From contig JBATSO010000013.1 in assembly GCA_049293335.1 (NCBI GenBank), forward strand, positions 1-22,145: a stretch of DNA of 22,145 nucleotides. The letters run 5' to 3'. Position numbers and translations under genes: made by a program. This DNA is from JAGXIT01 sp049293335 (GTDB lineage Bacteria > Patescibacteriota > Saccharimonadia > Saccharimonadales > UBA4665). Below are positions 1 to 7,016 of this stretch, one piece after another; the first letter of the stretch is position 1, and every line of letters begins with the position of its first letter. The notes beneath the pieces are model-generated. The model saw only the letters and a program-made list of their open reading frames with translations. It was not told the DNA's origin and searched no databases.

Positions 1-49
1 CGGCCATACGAGCGGCAATGACTTCATTTGATACTCTTTTGTTAGCCAT
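1..49 (-). CDS. Unidentified protein, 5' fragment only
   Basis: An open frame begins with ATG at 49 and runs off the window at position 1, giving 16 residues that begin MANKRVSNEVIAARMA. It follows upp on the same strand after about 90 nt holding two hairpins, so it could be the last gene of the upp operon or a separate unit. No clear Shine-Dalgarno is visible. The fragment is too short to assign to a family, and I cannot exclude that it is a chance frame. Confidence 0.35.
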   Translation of the reverse strand, partial: MANKRVSNEVIAARMA

Positions 50-70
50 AGGTGTTTGTCTTGATTCGTC

Positions 71-106
71 CTATCCTACAGGATAGTCGAAAGCCCCTGA
101 TGGGGC
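71..106 (-). terminator. Two adjacent hairpins downstream of upp, possible weak terminator
   Basis: Reading the minus strand away from upp, GCCCC-ATCA-GGGGC (106-93) is followed by only a short TTT, then a second hairpin CTATCC/GGATAG (86-71). The first could be a weak intrinsic terminator for the folA-upp operon. The missing U-run makes this uncertain, and the second hairpin may instead act near the start of the gene at 49. Confidence 0.35.
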
Positions 107-138
107 AAGGGTAGTGAGCAGTTACCATTTTATTGTTT

Positions 139-813
139 TTACGATTGTTTCTTTTCGCCAAAGGCTAGGTCGCCGGCGTCACCTAGGCCAGGCACAATGT
201 ATTTTTGAGCGTTTAGTGTTGGGTCTATGGCGGCGCACCACACCGAAGCCTGTGTAAAGCCTCGACTTTGCAAACCCTCTTGCACATGTATGGCACCTTC
301 TTGAGCGGCAATGGCAGCTATTACGTGCACTTCGGCCGGTTTACCGCCTTCGTGTAGTAACGTATCGAGCCCATCTAACAAAGAGCTGCCTGTTGCCAAC
401 ATAGGGTCAACCAAAACAAGCACGCGGCCCGTTAGGTCGGGGCAGGTGCAATAATTTGTTTGAATAGTAAACGAACCGCTGGTATCGTGCTTGCGGTAGG
501 CGGCTAGAAAGGCGTTATCTGCCTCGGGGAATATTTCCATAACCCCGTTATACAGCGGCAGTCCTGCCCTTAGTATGGTACCCACCACGGGCTGCTCGGT
601 CAAACGGTAGCCGGTAGCTTTGGCCAGCGGTGTTTCGACCGTTATTTCGCTGTAGGTAAATGTTTTGCTGAGCTCGCTGGCTAGCAAAAAACCAACGCGC
701 TGCATAATGTTTCGAAACTGTTCGCGCGGGCCATGTTTGGCCGTGTCGCGCAGGTCGGTGATGCATTCGAGAATACTGCCACCTTGTTCGCTTATGTTAT
801 GTATTTTTACCAC
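139..813 (-). CDS. upp: Uracil phosphoribosyltransferase
   Basis: Converts uracil and PRPP to UMP and pyrophosphate (cytosolic pyrimidine salvage). The 224 residues include the family ILRAGLPLY segment (about 80-88), the PRPP-binding loop DPMLATGSS (136-144) and the C-terminal uracil-recognition segment YIVPGLGDAGD (205-215), so it looks fully functional and close to normal length. The start is GTG at 813, preceded by a strong AGGAGG at 823-818; the overlapping ATG at 816 hits a stop after two codons. It is the last gene of the minus-strand operon, 20 nt after thyA. A second, much more divergent UPRTase-like gene lies at 15928-16557, which makes this copy the likely housekeeping enzyme. Confidence 0.95.
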   Translation of the reverse strand: MVKIHNISEQGGSILECITDLRDTAKHGPREQFRNIMQRVGFLLASELSKTFTYSEITVETPLAKATGYRLTEQPVVGTILRAGLPLYNGVMEIFPEADNAFLAAYRKHDTSGSFTIQTNYCTCPDLTGRVLVLVDPMLATGSSLLDGLDTLLHEGGKPAEVHVIAAIAAQEGAIHVQEGLQSRGFTQASVWCAAIDPTLNAQKYIVPGLGDAGDLAFGEKKQS

Positions 814-833
814 ATGACCTCCTTGTGTATGCT

Positions 834-1649
834 CTAGACTATAACTAAATCTGTTTTAATATGCGGATGCGACTGGTACCCTTCGAGCACAAAGTTCTCC
901 TCGGTAAAATCATCGATAGTCTGGGGGTCGCCAACAATTTTAAGTCGAGGGAAAGGGTAAGGGGTACGCCCAAGCTGCTCCTGGGCAGCCTCTATGTGGT
1001 TTTTGTACAAGTGTGCATTGCCCGCCGTAATAATTAGTTCGCGGGCCTCATAGCCCGTAAGGTGCGCAACCATAGCGAGTAGCATAGCGTACTGAGCAAT
1101 ATTAAAAGGTGCGCCCAAAAACACATCCCAACTACGCTGGTATAGTTGCAGCCGCAGTTTGCCCTTTGTAACATCGAACTGAAACATCGTATGGCAGGGC
1201 GGCAGACGCATTTCGTTTAGTTCACCTGCGTTCCAGGCATTTACGATTATTCCCTTGGAATGTGGGTTATTTTTAATTTCGTCAATCGCCCATTGAAGCT
1301 GGTCAAACTCTGTACCATCTGGTCGCTGCCAGTGCCGCCACTGCACGCCGTACACACGGCCAAGGTCAGTCTTGCCCTCATGCAAAAAACCATCCCAGTA
1401 GTGAATTTTATGCTCGTGCAGATAGCCAACCTCAGAAGACCCCGAAATAAACCATAGCAGTTCGTGAAGTAATATTTTAAAAGGCATTTTTTTTGTCGTG
1501 AGTAGTGGAAAACCATAGCGCATATCGAACCGAATTTGTGTCCCAAAAATACCTTTTATAGGATGAATGCCGCGGGTTGGCTTGGTTTTACCTTCTGTAA
1601 TAATGCGCTGCATAAGTTCAAGGTACTGGTATTCGGGATGCTTCTTCAT
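834..1649 (-). CDS. thyA: Thymidylate synthase, ThyA type
   Basis: Methylates dUMP to dTMP using methylene-tetrahydrofolate and releases dihydrofolate, which the DHFR of this operon would recycle. The 271-aa protein (E. coli 264) carries the catalytic cysteine in LPPCHTMFQF (Cys152), the dUMP phosphate-binding RSWDVFLGAPFNIA segment (172-185) and NAHLYKNH (211-218). All key residues are present, so it should be active. Its ATG overlaps the stop of the upstream dCMP deaminase gene (ATGA), with an AGGAG just before, implying translational coupling. An intact ThyA makes the ThyX-like half of the neighbouring thymidylate kinase unnecessary for dTMP synthesis. Confidence 0.97.
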   Translation of the reverse strand: MKKHPEYQYLELMQRIITEGKTKPTRGIHPIKGIFGTQIRFDMRYGFPLLTTKKMPFKILLHELLWFISGSSEVGYLHEHKIHYWDGFLHEGKTDLGRVYGVQWRHWQRPDGTEFDQLQWAIDEIKNNPHSKGIIVNAWNAGELNEMRLPPCHTMFQFDVTKGKLRLQLYQRSWDVFLGAPFNIAQYAMLLAMVAHLTGYEARELIITAGNAHLYKNHIEAAQEQLGRTPYPFPRLKIVGDPQTIDDFTEENFVLEGYQSHPHIKTDLVIV

Positions 1650-2059
1650 GATTTCTCCTGTATTTTTTGCGTTTTTATACCGGCTGCCGACAAAACATTA
1701 AGTGCAGCTTTGTCCCACCATTCGTACATATATAGCACCTCCAGCACCTTGGTTTGGGCGATGGTATGAGCGCACTGTAAGCACGGCGACATAGTGACAA
1801 GCAGCGTGGCATTTGTTATGTCAACCAAGTTTTTGGCGGCAGCATTAATGGCCGCTACCTCTGCATGAACAATTTTTGGCCGTGAAACTAGCTTGCCGTT
1901 AACCAAGTGTTCCATAGGTTCGCCAGTGGGGTTGTGATTAATGCCGCTCGACACAATCGCACCGTTTTTTACAATAAAGCAAGCTACGCCGCCAAGCTGT
2001 GCCTGCGATGTTTTGGCGAGCTTTTTAAGAGACAACAGTAAGTCTTGATACACACTCAT
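1646..2059 (-). CDS. Deoxycytidylate (dCMP) deaminase family protein
   Basis: Zinc-dependent cytidine/deoxycytidylate deaminase fold, 137 aa. The zinc and proton-shuttle motif HAE (65-67) and the second zinc motif SPCLQC (Cys93, Cys96) are intact. The family deaminates dCMP to dUMP, the ThyA substrate, and the direct overlap with thyA (ATGA) strongly favours that reaction over cytidine or tRNA deamination. The start ATG at 2059 lies 1 nt after the HIT-gene stop. The protein is shorter than typical ComEB-type dCMP deaminases and I see no obvious insertion for allosteric dCTP/dTTP control, so it may be unregulated; that last point is inference. Confidence 0.85.
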   Translation of the reverse strand: MSVYQDLLLSLKKLAKTSQAQLGGVACFIVKNGAIVSSGINHNPTGEPMEHLVNGKLVSRPKIVHAEVAAINAAAKNLVDITNATLLVTMSPCLQCAHTIAQTKVLEVLYMYEWWDKAALNVLSAAGIKTQKIQEKS

Positions 2060-2060
2060 G

Positions 2061-2591
2061 CTACTGGTACTTTTTCTCGTAGCGTTCGGCTAATTTATAA
2101 AGCTTTTCGTTGTTCGAACGGTACCTTTCGGCGTTTGCGTAGGGCGTGTCGGCTAGTTCGCGGTAGTTCCAAACACTTAGGTCGGGCGAGTCAAATGGAA
2201 TGCAGTGAAAATGCAGGTGCTCTACTGTGCTTTGAGCATTGGCGCCGTCTTTTTGCACAATTTGCATACCTTTTATACCGTGCACATCACGGATCATTTT
2301 TTTTGCAAGGTAAAACATTTTACGCATGGTTTCCCACTCGGCCGAGGTAAGTTCTTTAACCGAACGCACATGGCGCCGGGGTATAACCAGCAGGTGGCCA
2401 TCTACATAAGCGTAGGCGGGTACTGTCATATACACCCCATTTTCGGCGTACACTTCATGCTCGGGACGATCGCTGTCGTGGTCGCAAAATACGCAGCGTC
2501 CCACCGTTTTCCAAATGGTGTCATAGGCGCCTGTAGTACGGGCTGTGCGAAAGGCTTCTTCTTGCGCCAGTTGATCAGGGGTAAGCTGCAT
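2061..2591 (-). CDS. HIT-family nucleotide hydrolase/transferase
   Basis: A 176-aa histidine-triad protein with the triad in VEHLHFHCIP (His125, 127, 129) and an N-terminal CVFC pair (33-36) of the kind that binds zinc together with later histidines in Ap4A-hydrolase-like HIT proteins. HIT enzymes hydrolyse or transfer nucleotidyl groups (AMP-lysine, Ap4A, adenylylated intermediates). The exact substrate here is unknown; within a nucleotide operon it may clean up dinucleotides or adenylylated by-products. ATG overlaps the preceding stop by one base (TAATG), and it is followed 1 nt later by the deaminase gene. Confidence 0.88.
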   Translation of the reverse strand: MQLTPDQLAQEEAFRTARTTGAYDTIWKTVGRCVFCDHDSDRPEHEVYAENGVYMTVPAYAYVDGHLLVIPRRHVRSVKELTSAEWETMRKMFYLAKKMIRDVHGIKGMQIVQKDGANAQSTVEHLHFHCIPFDSPDLSVWNYRELADTPYANAERYRSNNEKLYKLAERYEKKYQ

Positions 2592-3148
2592 TATTTTTCC
2601 TTAATGGGGTCTTTGCGGTAGACCATAAAATCTTTTAGCACATCGCTTAAGTGGCCACCAATTGCTCGTTGCAGAATTTGAGTTGTTGAAACACTGGTTG
2701 ACTGCCTGTCAATCACAAGCATTTCGCCACCATAACTTTGCACCGTTTGATATTCTTTCGACTCAAGATAGTTGCTGGTCCATTCTTCTTTAACAGTAAT
2801 GTAAACATCTGGTTTTAGTAGGCCGATAGAGGGCACACAGCTTGGTTCTGGCAACACCGTTACAAAATCGACCGATCGCAAATAGGTAAGCATTTCGGCA
2901 CGAATTTTTTCGTCTAGAATGGGTTTATTGGCACCCTTAACGCGTTTAATAGCGGCATTGCTACTGACGCCTACTACCAACACGTCACCGTGCTCACGGG
3001 CTTTTTCTAGGTAACGACACTGGCCAGCATGTATAAGATCCCACGAGCCAGCCGTAAAGACCACCTTTTTTCCGCCCGCACGGAGTTTTTCACCAAGCAC
3101 CAGTAAATCGCTCTGCGAAATCAGCCGTTTTTTCCACGAACTTGCCAT
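2591..3148 (-). CDS. RfaE/TagD-type nucleotidyltransferase
   Basis: A 185-aa Rossmann-like nucleotidyltransferase resembling the cytidylyltransferase-like C-terminal domain of RfaE/HldE (sugar-phosphate adenylyltransferase) and TagD. Visible landmarks are the P-loop-like TAGSWDLIHAGQ (32-43), VGVSSNAAIKRVKG (59-72), LKPDVYITV (111-119) and VSTTQIL (153-159). The HxGH signature reads HAGQ (40-43), so the second histidine is replaced by Gln, which is unusual and could alter activity. The ATG at 3148 follows APH by 21 nt containing GGAGG and GAGGT. The substrate cannot be read from sequence; a phosphorylated product of the preceding kinase is an attractive guess. Confidence 0.75.
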   Translation of the reverse strand: MASSWKKRLISQSDLLVLGEKLRAGGKKVVFTAGSWDLIHAGQCRYLEKAREHGDVLVVGVSSNAAIKRVKGANKPILDEKIRAEMLTYLRSVDFVTVLPEPSCVPSIGLLKPDVYITVKEEWTSNYLESKEYQTVQSYGGEMLVIDRQSTSVSTTQILQRAIGGHLSDVLKDFMVYRKDPIKEK

Positions 3149-3169
3149 ACCTCATTACCCTCCAAGTAT

Positions 3170-4198
3170 TTATATATAGTGTAGCAAATTTTTGGCAAGC
3201 AATATATTTCGGGTCCGAACAAAATGATAGTTTTGCGCAAGTGATTCGTACGGGTTGTCACGGAGGAACTTGTAGAAATCGTACATAAGAAAAAGATTAG
3301 TGGCGGCTTCAAGCACATCGTAGTTCGTGCCGTTTTGGCTTGTAACAGAGGTGGCTTTTATCTTGGCGCCGCCTCGTTTAGCGTAGCCGGAATGAAGAAA
3401 ATAAGACCGAATTTGTCGCTCGGACTTGCGGCTACAGTCAACAAGCAAAAAGGCAAGACTACGCGCAAGGTCAAACAGCACATGCCCCACAGCCGCCTTT
3501 TCGAAGTCCAGCACGCCACTACACGCCACCGTTTGTATGGCATACCTTGAGCTTTTATGGGCAGGCTCAAAGAGTACGTTCCCGCGTACCATATCCATAT
3601 GTAGTATTTGTTGATCGGGCAGGGTGCGACAAGCCTGTAAAAAGCCCTGTAAATAATCTAGCGTGCTCGTGTCGAGCCGTAAGTTTAATTTCATATGGCT
3701 GGCGTGCTGAATAGTTGGTCGAGAAAAATAGCTGGCCATGCGCTTTAGAATGGCATTGTATTCATCGACTACAGTGGGGAATCCTGTTTTATCAACCGTG
3801 CGAAAGGCCGCATGTACATCGGCTAGTACCCAACCCAGCAGCTTAATATGCTTCATGGTGTAGGCCTCCCAGGCAATCGTTTCGCCTCGTAGGTAGTAGT
3901 ACAACGAACCATAGGCACCGACATTGCCGTTCCACAGCAGCATAATTCGGTCATCGGCCACGCAACGAGCTGGTACCTCGGCCGCCTGAAGAGCCTCACC
4001 AAGCATATTGGTACGCTGTATGCGTTCGTACATAGCGGGTTCTGATTTGTAGACAATAAAGTTGTACCACGTTGAATGGTGGCGGTGTTCGAACGCATAC
4101 GACACGTTGCGGTACCCTTTTTGGGGCGGCAAAGAAGTATCGACAGACACACCATAGTGGCGGGCAACCTCAGCCAGTTGTTCGGCCGTGAGCTTCAT
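3170..4198 (-). CDS. APH/choline-kinase-fold small-molecule kinase
   Basis: A 342-aa protein of the aminoglycoside phosphotransferase / choline kinase / homoserine kinase superfamily. The catalytic loop HMDMVRGN (200-207) and the metal-binding LDFE (230-233) are present, followed by the family helix VLFDLARSLAFLL (240-252). The superfamily phosphorylates hydroxyl groups on small molecules. Membership does not imply antibiotic resistance, and the operon (folate, dTMP and uracil genes plus a nucleotidyltransferase immediately downstream) favours a metabolic substrate that is phosphorylated and then nucleotidylated. The start ATG overlaps the folA stop (ATGA). Confidence 0.78.
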   Translation of the reverse strand: MKLTAEQLAEVARHYGVSVDTSLPPQKGYRNVSYAFEHRHHSTWYNFIVYKSEPAMYERIQRTNMLGEALQAAEVPARCVADDRIMLLWNGNVGAYGSLYYYLRGETIAWEAYTMKHIKLLGWVLADVHAAFRTVDKTGFPTVVDEYNAILKRMASYFSRPTIQHASHMKLNLRLDTSTLDYLQGFLQACRTLPDQQILHMDMVRGNVLFEPAHKSSRYAIQTVACSGVLDFEKAAVGHVLFDLARSLAFLLVDCSRKSERQIRSYFLHSGYAKRGGAKIKATSVTSQNGTNYDVLEAATNLFLMYDFYKFLRDNPYESLAQNYHFVRTRNILLAKNLLHYI

Positions 4199-4683
4199 GC
4201 ACGTCTTTCGTAGGCAACAAAATCGTAATCGTGTGGGTTATGTTGGTCGGCCTTGTGGGGTTGACGCGAAACTTCCCGCCATTCTAATGGCTTTATTTCA
4301 GGAAAAAATGCATCGCCCTCTACGACCGCGTGAATTTCCGTAACGTATAGTTTGCTAACCAAATGAAGAGTGGCGTTGTAAACTTGGGCGCCGCCAATTA
4401 TGCAGACTTCGCCTGGAAGTTTCGGTATGTCAGCTACCTCATATAGTACCTCAACGCCCGGGTAGCTAAACTGCTTGTTATGCGTTAACACCACCGATTG
4501 GCGGTCCGGCAATGGCGCGCCGCGGTATTCAATGATTGAATGAAAGGTTTTGGTACCCATCACAACCGTTTTACCTACCGTTAAAGCCTTAAAATGCCGT
4601 AAATCGGCTGGCATACGCCAGGGCAGGGTGTTATGGGCACCTATAACATTACCTTTAGCCATTGCCACTACACATGTAATCAT
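4195..4683 (-). CDS. folA: Dihydrofolate reductase
   Basis: Reduces dihydrofolate to tetrahydrofolate with NADPH, regenerating the cofactor consumed by ThyA. Counting from the chosen ATG at 4683 the protein has 162 residues, the family norm. It shows the N-terminal strand MITCVVAMAKGNVIG, NTLPWRMPADL with the catalytic Asp27, the NADPH-binding VMGTKTF segment (41-47, where Thr replaces the usual Arg) and the IIGGAQVY motif (95-102). An upstream in-frame ATG at 4713 would add ten residues. I prefer 4683 because the DHFR fold begins at this Met, although the AAGGAG sits only 1 nt before it. First gene of the minus operon. Confidence 0.93.
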   Translation of the reverse strand: MITCVVAMAKGNVIGAHNTLPWRMPADLRHFKALTVGKTVVMGTKTFHSIIEYRGAPLPDRQSVVLTHNKQFSYPGVEVLYEVADIPKLPGEVCIIGGAQVYNATLHLVSKLYVTEIHAVVEGDAFFPEIKPLEWREVSRQPHKADQHNPHDYDFVAYERRA

Positions 4684-4832
4684 GCTCCTTAGTATCCCAT
4701 ATTTACGACCCATACTCTACCCACTGCAACCATCTCAAACACGAGTTTCATACTTTCAGTAGGTTGACTGACGCGAAAACTAGTCTCAAATAACGTGCGG
4801 CCGTACATGTTTTGAGAATGTTTAGGTCATAG

Positions 4833-4860
4833 TTGCGTGAGCGCGGTGGCGCGGTATAAT
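4833..4860 (+). promoter_or_regulatory. Promoter of the Tmk-ThyX-like gene
   Basis: TTGCGT (4833-4838), 16-nt spacer, perfect TATAAT (4855-4860). The start codon lies at 4873, only 12 nt after the -10 box, so the mRNA leader would be about 6 nt and no Shine-Dalgarno could fit. The spacer is GC-rich and contains a repeated GCGCGGT. Confidence 0.7.
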
Positions 4861-4872
4861 GAGCAGTGAATT

Positions 4873-6462
4873 ATGAGCCGTGGCAAATATATTGTTTTGG
4901 AAGGTGCGCAAGGTGTCGGCAAGTCGACCATTGCCAACATGTTGGAGCGTGAGCTTGAGCAGCGTGGTCAGGCTGTTCGCAAAATGCACGAGCCAGATGG
5001 TGAGCACGATATGACAGCGCGCGAAATCCGCCGCATAACCCAGGACCCCCAGTACCCCATGAACACGCGCACCGAGGTGCTGCTGTACAACGCAGCCCGT
5101 AGCCAGTCACTTGAAGTCATTCGTGTAGCGCGTAACGAGGGCATCATTTGTATTGTTGACCGAAGTTACTTAACAACGTTAGCCGTTCAGTTTTACGGCC
5201 GCGGTGATGTACAAGAGTATCAAAAATTAAACGACATTATAAACTTTGCCGTTGGTGATATGTGGCCCGACCTAACCATTGTGCTCGATGCGCCTGTGGA
5301 CGAGCTGCAAGCACGAGCCCGAAAAAGGGCCGAAAACGAACGGTTCGACAACCTCGACACTGCCATGTTGGAACGAATTCGTGCGGGGTATCTCTGGGAA
5401 GCAAGGCAGCGCAGTCTACCGATTGTCTATGCTACAGGGCCAATCGAACAGGTATTTCTTGAGGTTTGGCGCCATGTGGCAGTAGAGCTTGGTTTGTCGG
5501 CTGAACTTGAATCGAAACCATCGCCTCTTTCGGAACTTATTACTAAAAGTCCTGCCGCCAAGGTGCTCGAAACCAAAGCAGCGCAACACGAAGCTCGAGC
5601 TACCCAAGCCTACTACGTCCCACCCACACTACCAGACAATGTACAGTGCGATTACTGCGATGCAGTCGAAACTTTGCTTTCTAAGCACCAAACCATGAGT
5701 AAAAGCCTAGCTCTTTATTTTGAAAAAAACGAAAAAGCTTCTTTTGAGGTGGCGAGCAGTCGAGCCGAGGCTATACTTAGGCCGCTTTTACCGATTGCCA
5801 CGGCCGACAAGACGGTACTTGATGCTGTTCGAACAACCGAAAAACATATTTTCGATGAATCATATCTAAAAACTATACCTGCCAACCTAGCAGCCAACGA
5901 TCTGGGCATGTATTTTAAAAGTGCACCACGGAATGAGCTAGAGCTTGTACCTTACATACTCTACGAATCGCTTGACCTACCGCTGCGTGCGCTCATTTTG
6001 TCTGTTCAGGACTGGCCGTATGAACAAAAAGCAGAAATATTGCAAAACTACCTACAAAGCTACCCCAACGGCAAAGTACTCGATTGCGCCCAGTACGAGT
6101 GGGATAGCCTAGCACCCTTTGTCGATGTACTACCATATATAAACTCAGAACATACTCGGGTACGCATGCAAATGTTAACACCTCGCCACGGCTACTCTAC
6201 CCCACTTGACGTCGAATCGGCAGATCTCGCAGACGCCTACGATGATTGTTTTGACACAGCTTTGCAGCTCCACAGTACTTTTGTTGCGGCAGGGTACCCA
6301 CAGGAGGCGCAGTACCTCACGCTACTTGGGCATACACAACGCTTTAACATTTTAGCCACAGCTCGCTCGATACACGCTAATTTTTTGAGTCCCGAAGTGC
6401 TTGAACAAATTCAAAATTCTCACCCGCTTCTTTACACAAAACTGACAGGTGGGGCTGTATAA
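4873..6462 (+). CDS. Thymidylate kinase fused to a ThyX-like C-terminal region
   Basis: A 529-aa two-part protein. Residues 1-206 are a complete dTMP kinase (about the size of a normal Tmk): P-loop GAQGVGKS (11-18), DRS motif (96-98), WPDLTIVLDAP (131-141) and an Arg-rich lid (147-157). It should phosphorylate dTMP to dTDP. After a linker (about 207-245), residues 246-525 look like a degenerate, roughly duplicated ThyX (flavin-dependent thymidylate synthase) fold: LRPLLPIATADKTVLDAVRTTE (302-323) resembles the ThyX LP-AT-N-R helix region, and HTRVRMQMLTP (427-437) sits where the RHR-x7-S signature would be, followed by DAYDDCFDTALQLHSTFVAAG. The full ThyX catalytic motif is not present, so a non-catalytic or altered role is likely. 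The kinase call is firm; the ThyX relationship is by eye. Confidence 0.85.
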   Translation: MSRGKYIVLEGAQGVGKSTIANMLERELEQRGQAVRKMHEPDGEHDMTAREIRRITQDPQYPMNTRTEVLLYNAARSQSLEVIRVARNEGIICIVDRSYLTTLAVQFYGRGDVQEYQKLNDIINFAVGDMWPDLTIVLDAPVDELQARARKRAENERFDNLDTAMLERIRAGYLWEARQRSLPIVYATGPIEQVFLEVWRHVAVELGLSAELESKPSPLSELITKSPAAKVLETKAAQHEARATQAYYVPPTLPDNVQCDYCDAVETLLSKHQTMSKSLALYFEKNEKASFEVASSRAEAILRPLLPIATADKTVLDAVRTTEKHIFDESYLKTIPANLAANDLGMYFKSAPRNELELVPYILYESLDLPLRALILSVQDWPYEQKAEILQNYLQSYPNGKVLDCAQYEWDSLAPFVDVLPYINSEHTRVRMQMLTPRHGYSTPLDVESADLADAYDDCFDTALQLHSTFVAAGYPQEAQYLTLLGHTQRFNILATARSIHANFLSPEVLEQIQNSHPLLYTKLTGGAV

Positions 6463-6824
6463 TGGCAAGACGTAATTGGGCTGGTAAGTACGGAAAACGT
6501 AAAAATGCACGTTATGCTCAATCTGCCATGGCCGCCCGAGAGCGTGCATGGGAGGTTGTTTGTGATTATTCGACTGAGCAGGTTAAGCAAGATGCACTTG
6601 AAGAAGTTGGCAAATTGACCTCTGCAATGGATAGACACGTTGCAGGTATGTACGCGAAAGGTGTAGGCAAAAAAGCTCTGGCCGAGCAATTTGCCGACCA
6701 GGCGCGGCAGCATAGAATTGGCCGCGATGTTGGCAAGTATTTTACGGGCTATGTGGTTTTAAGAGATGAACCTACCCAAGGCCTTAAACCGCATAGTTCA
6801 GCCATAGAATCTTCGGACTTATAG
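6462..6824 (+). CDS. Unknown 120-aa protein coupled to the Tmk fusion
   Basis: I do not recognise this family. The ATG overlaps the stop of the Tmk-ThyX-like gene by one base (TAATG), so it is probably translationally coupled to it. The N-terminus is strongly basic (MARRNWAGKYGKRKNAR), the middle (about 20-95) looks mostly helical with alternating charge, and the C-terminus is short and polar. No membrane segment, signal peptide or metal motif is visible. The basic head could bind nucleic acid; that is only a guess. It has the codon usage of its neighbours and no sign of decay. Confidence 0.7.
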   Translation: MARRNWAGKYGKRKNARYAQSAMAARERAWEVVCDYSTEQVKQDALEEVGKLTSAMDRHVAGMYAKGVGKKALAEQFADQARQHRIGRDVGKYFTGYVVLRDEPTQGLKPHSSAIESSDL

Positions 6825-6984
6825 TCAGACGTATCTGCTCGGCGTGATAGTAGTGATCGCCAGGTACATGGTGTCATAATTTTGTTGCCACTCTTTGTTG
6901 TTTAGAAGGTTCTTATCTGACAAACTAGGCAAATGTTCGTCACAAAAGCTGCAAACGGCCTAGGCGACAAACCACACAAGAATA

Positions 6985-7013
6985 TTGACTAATATAACCA
7001 TAAGTGCTATAAT
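6985..7013 (+). promoter_or_regulatory. Consensus promoter for a leaderless transcript
   Basis: TTGACT (6985-6990), 17-nt spacer, perfect TATAAT (7008-7013). The expected start point, about 7 nt after the -10 box, coincides with tandem start codons ATG ATG at 7017-7022, so the transcript is predicted to begin at or within 3 nt of the start codon. The remaining part of the 6825-7016 gap shows nothing else I can name. Confidence 0.75.
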
Positions 7014-7016
7014 ATT

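Noticed and set aside
1247..1546. Open frames on both strands inside thyA and other genes (for example 1247-1546, 3853-4167, 10057-10440)
   Set aside because: They lie entirely inside genes with clear catalytic motifs, and their translations are low-complexity or motif-free; treated as shadows.
3170..4198. Antibiotic resistance (aminoglycoside phosphotransferase)
   Set aside because: The fold is shared by many metabolic kinases and the gene is embedded in a nucleotide/folate operon; resistance cannot be supported.
4714..4860. Definite promoter for the folA operon on the minus strand
   Set aside because: TTGAGA-18-TATGGG can be drawn, but both the -10 and the ribosome-site spacing are poor, so I did not list it.
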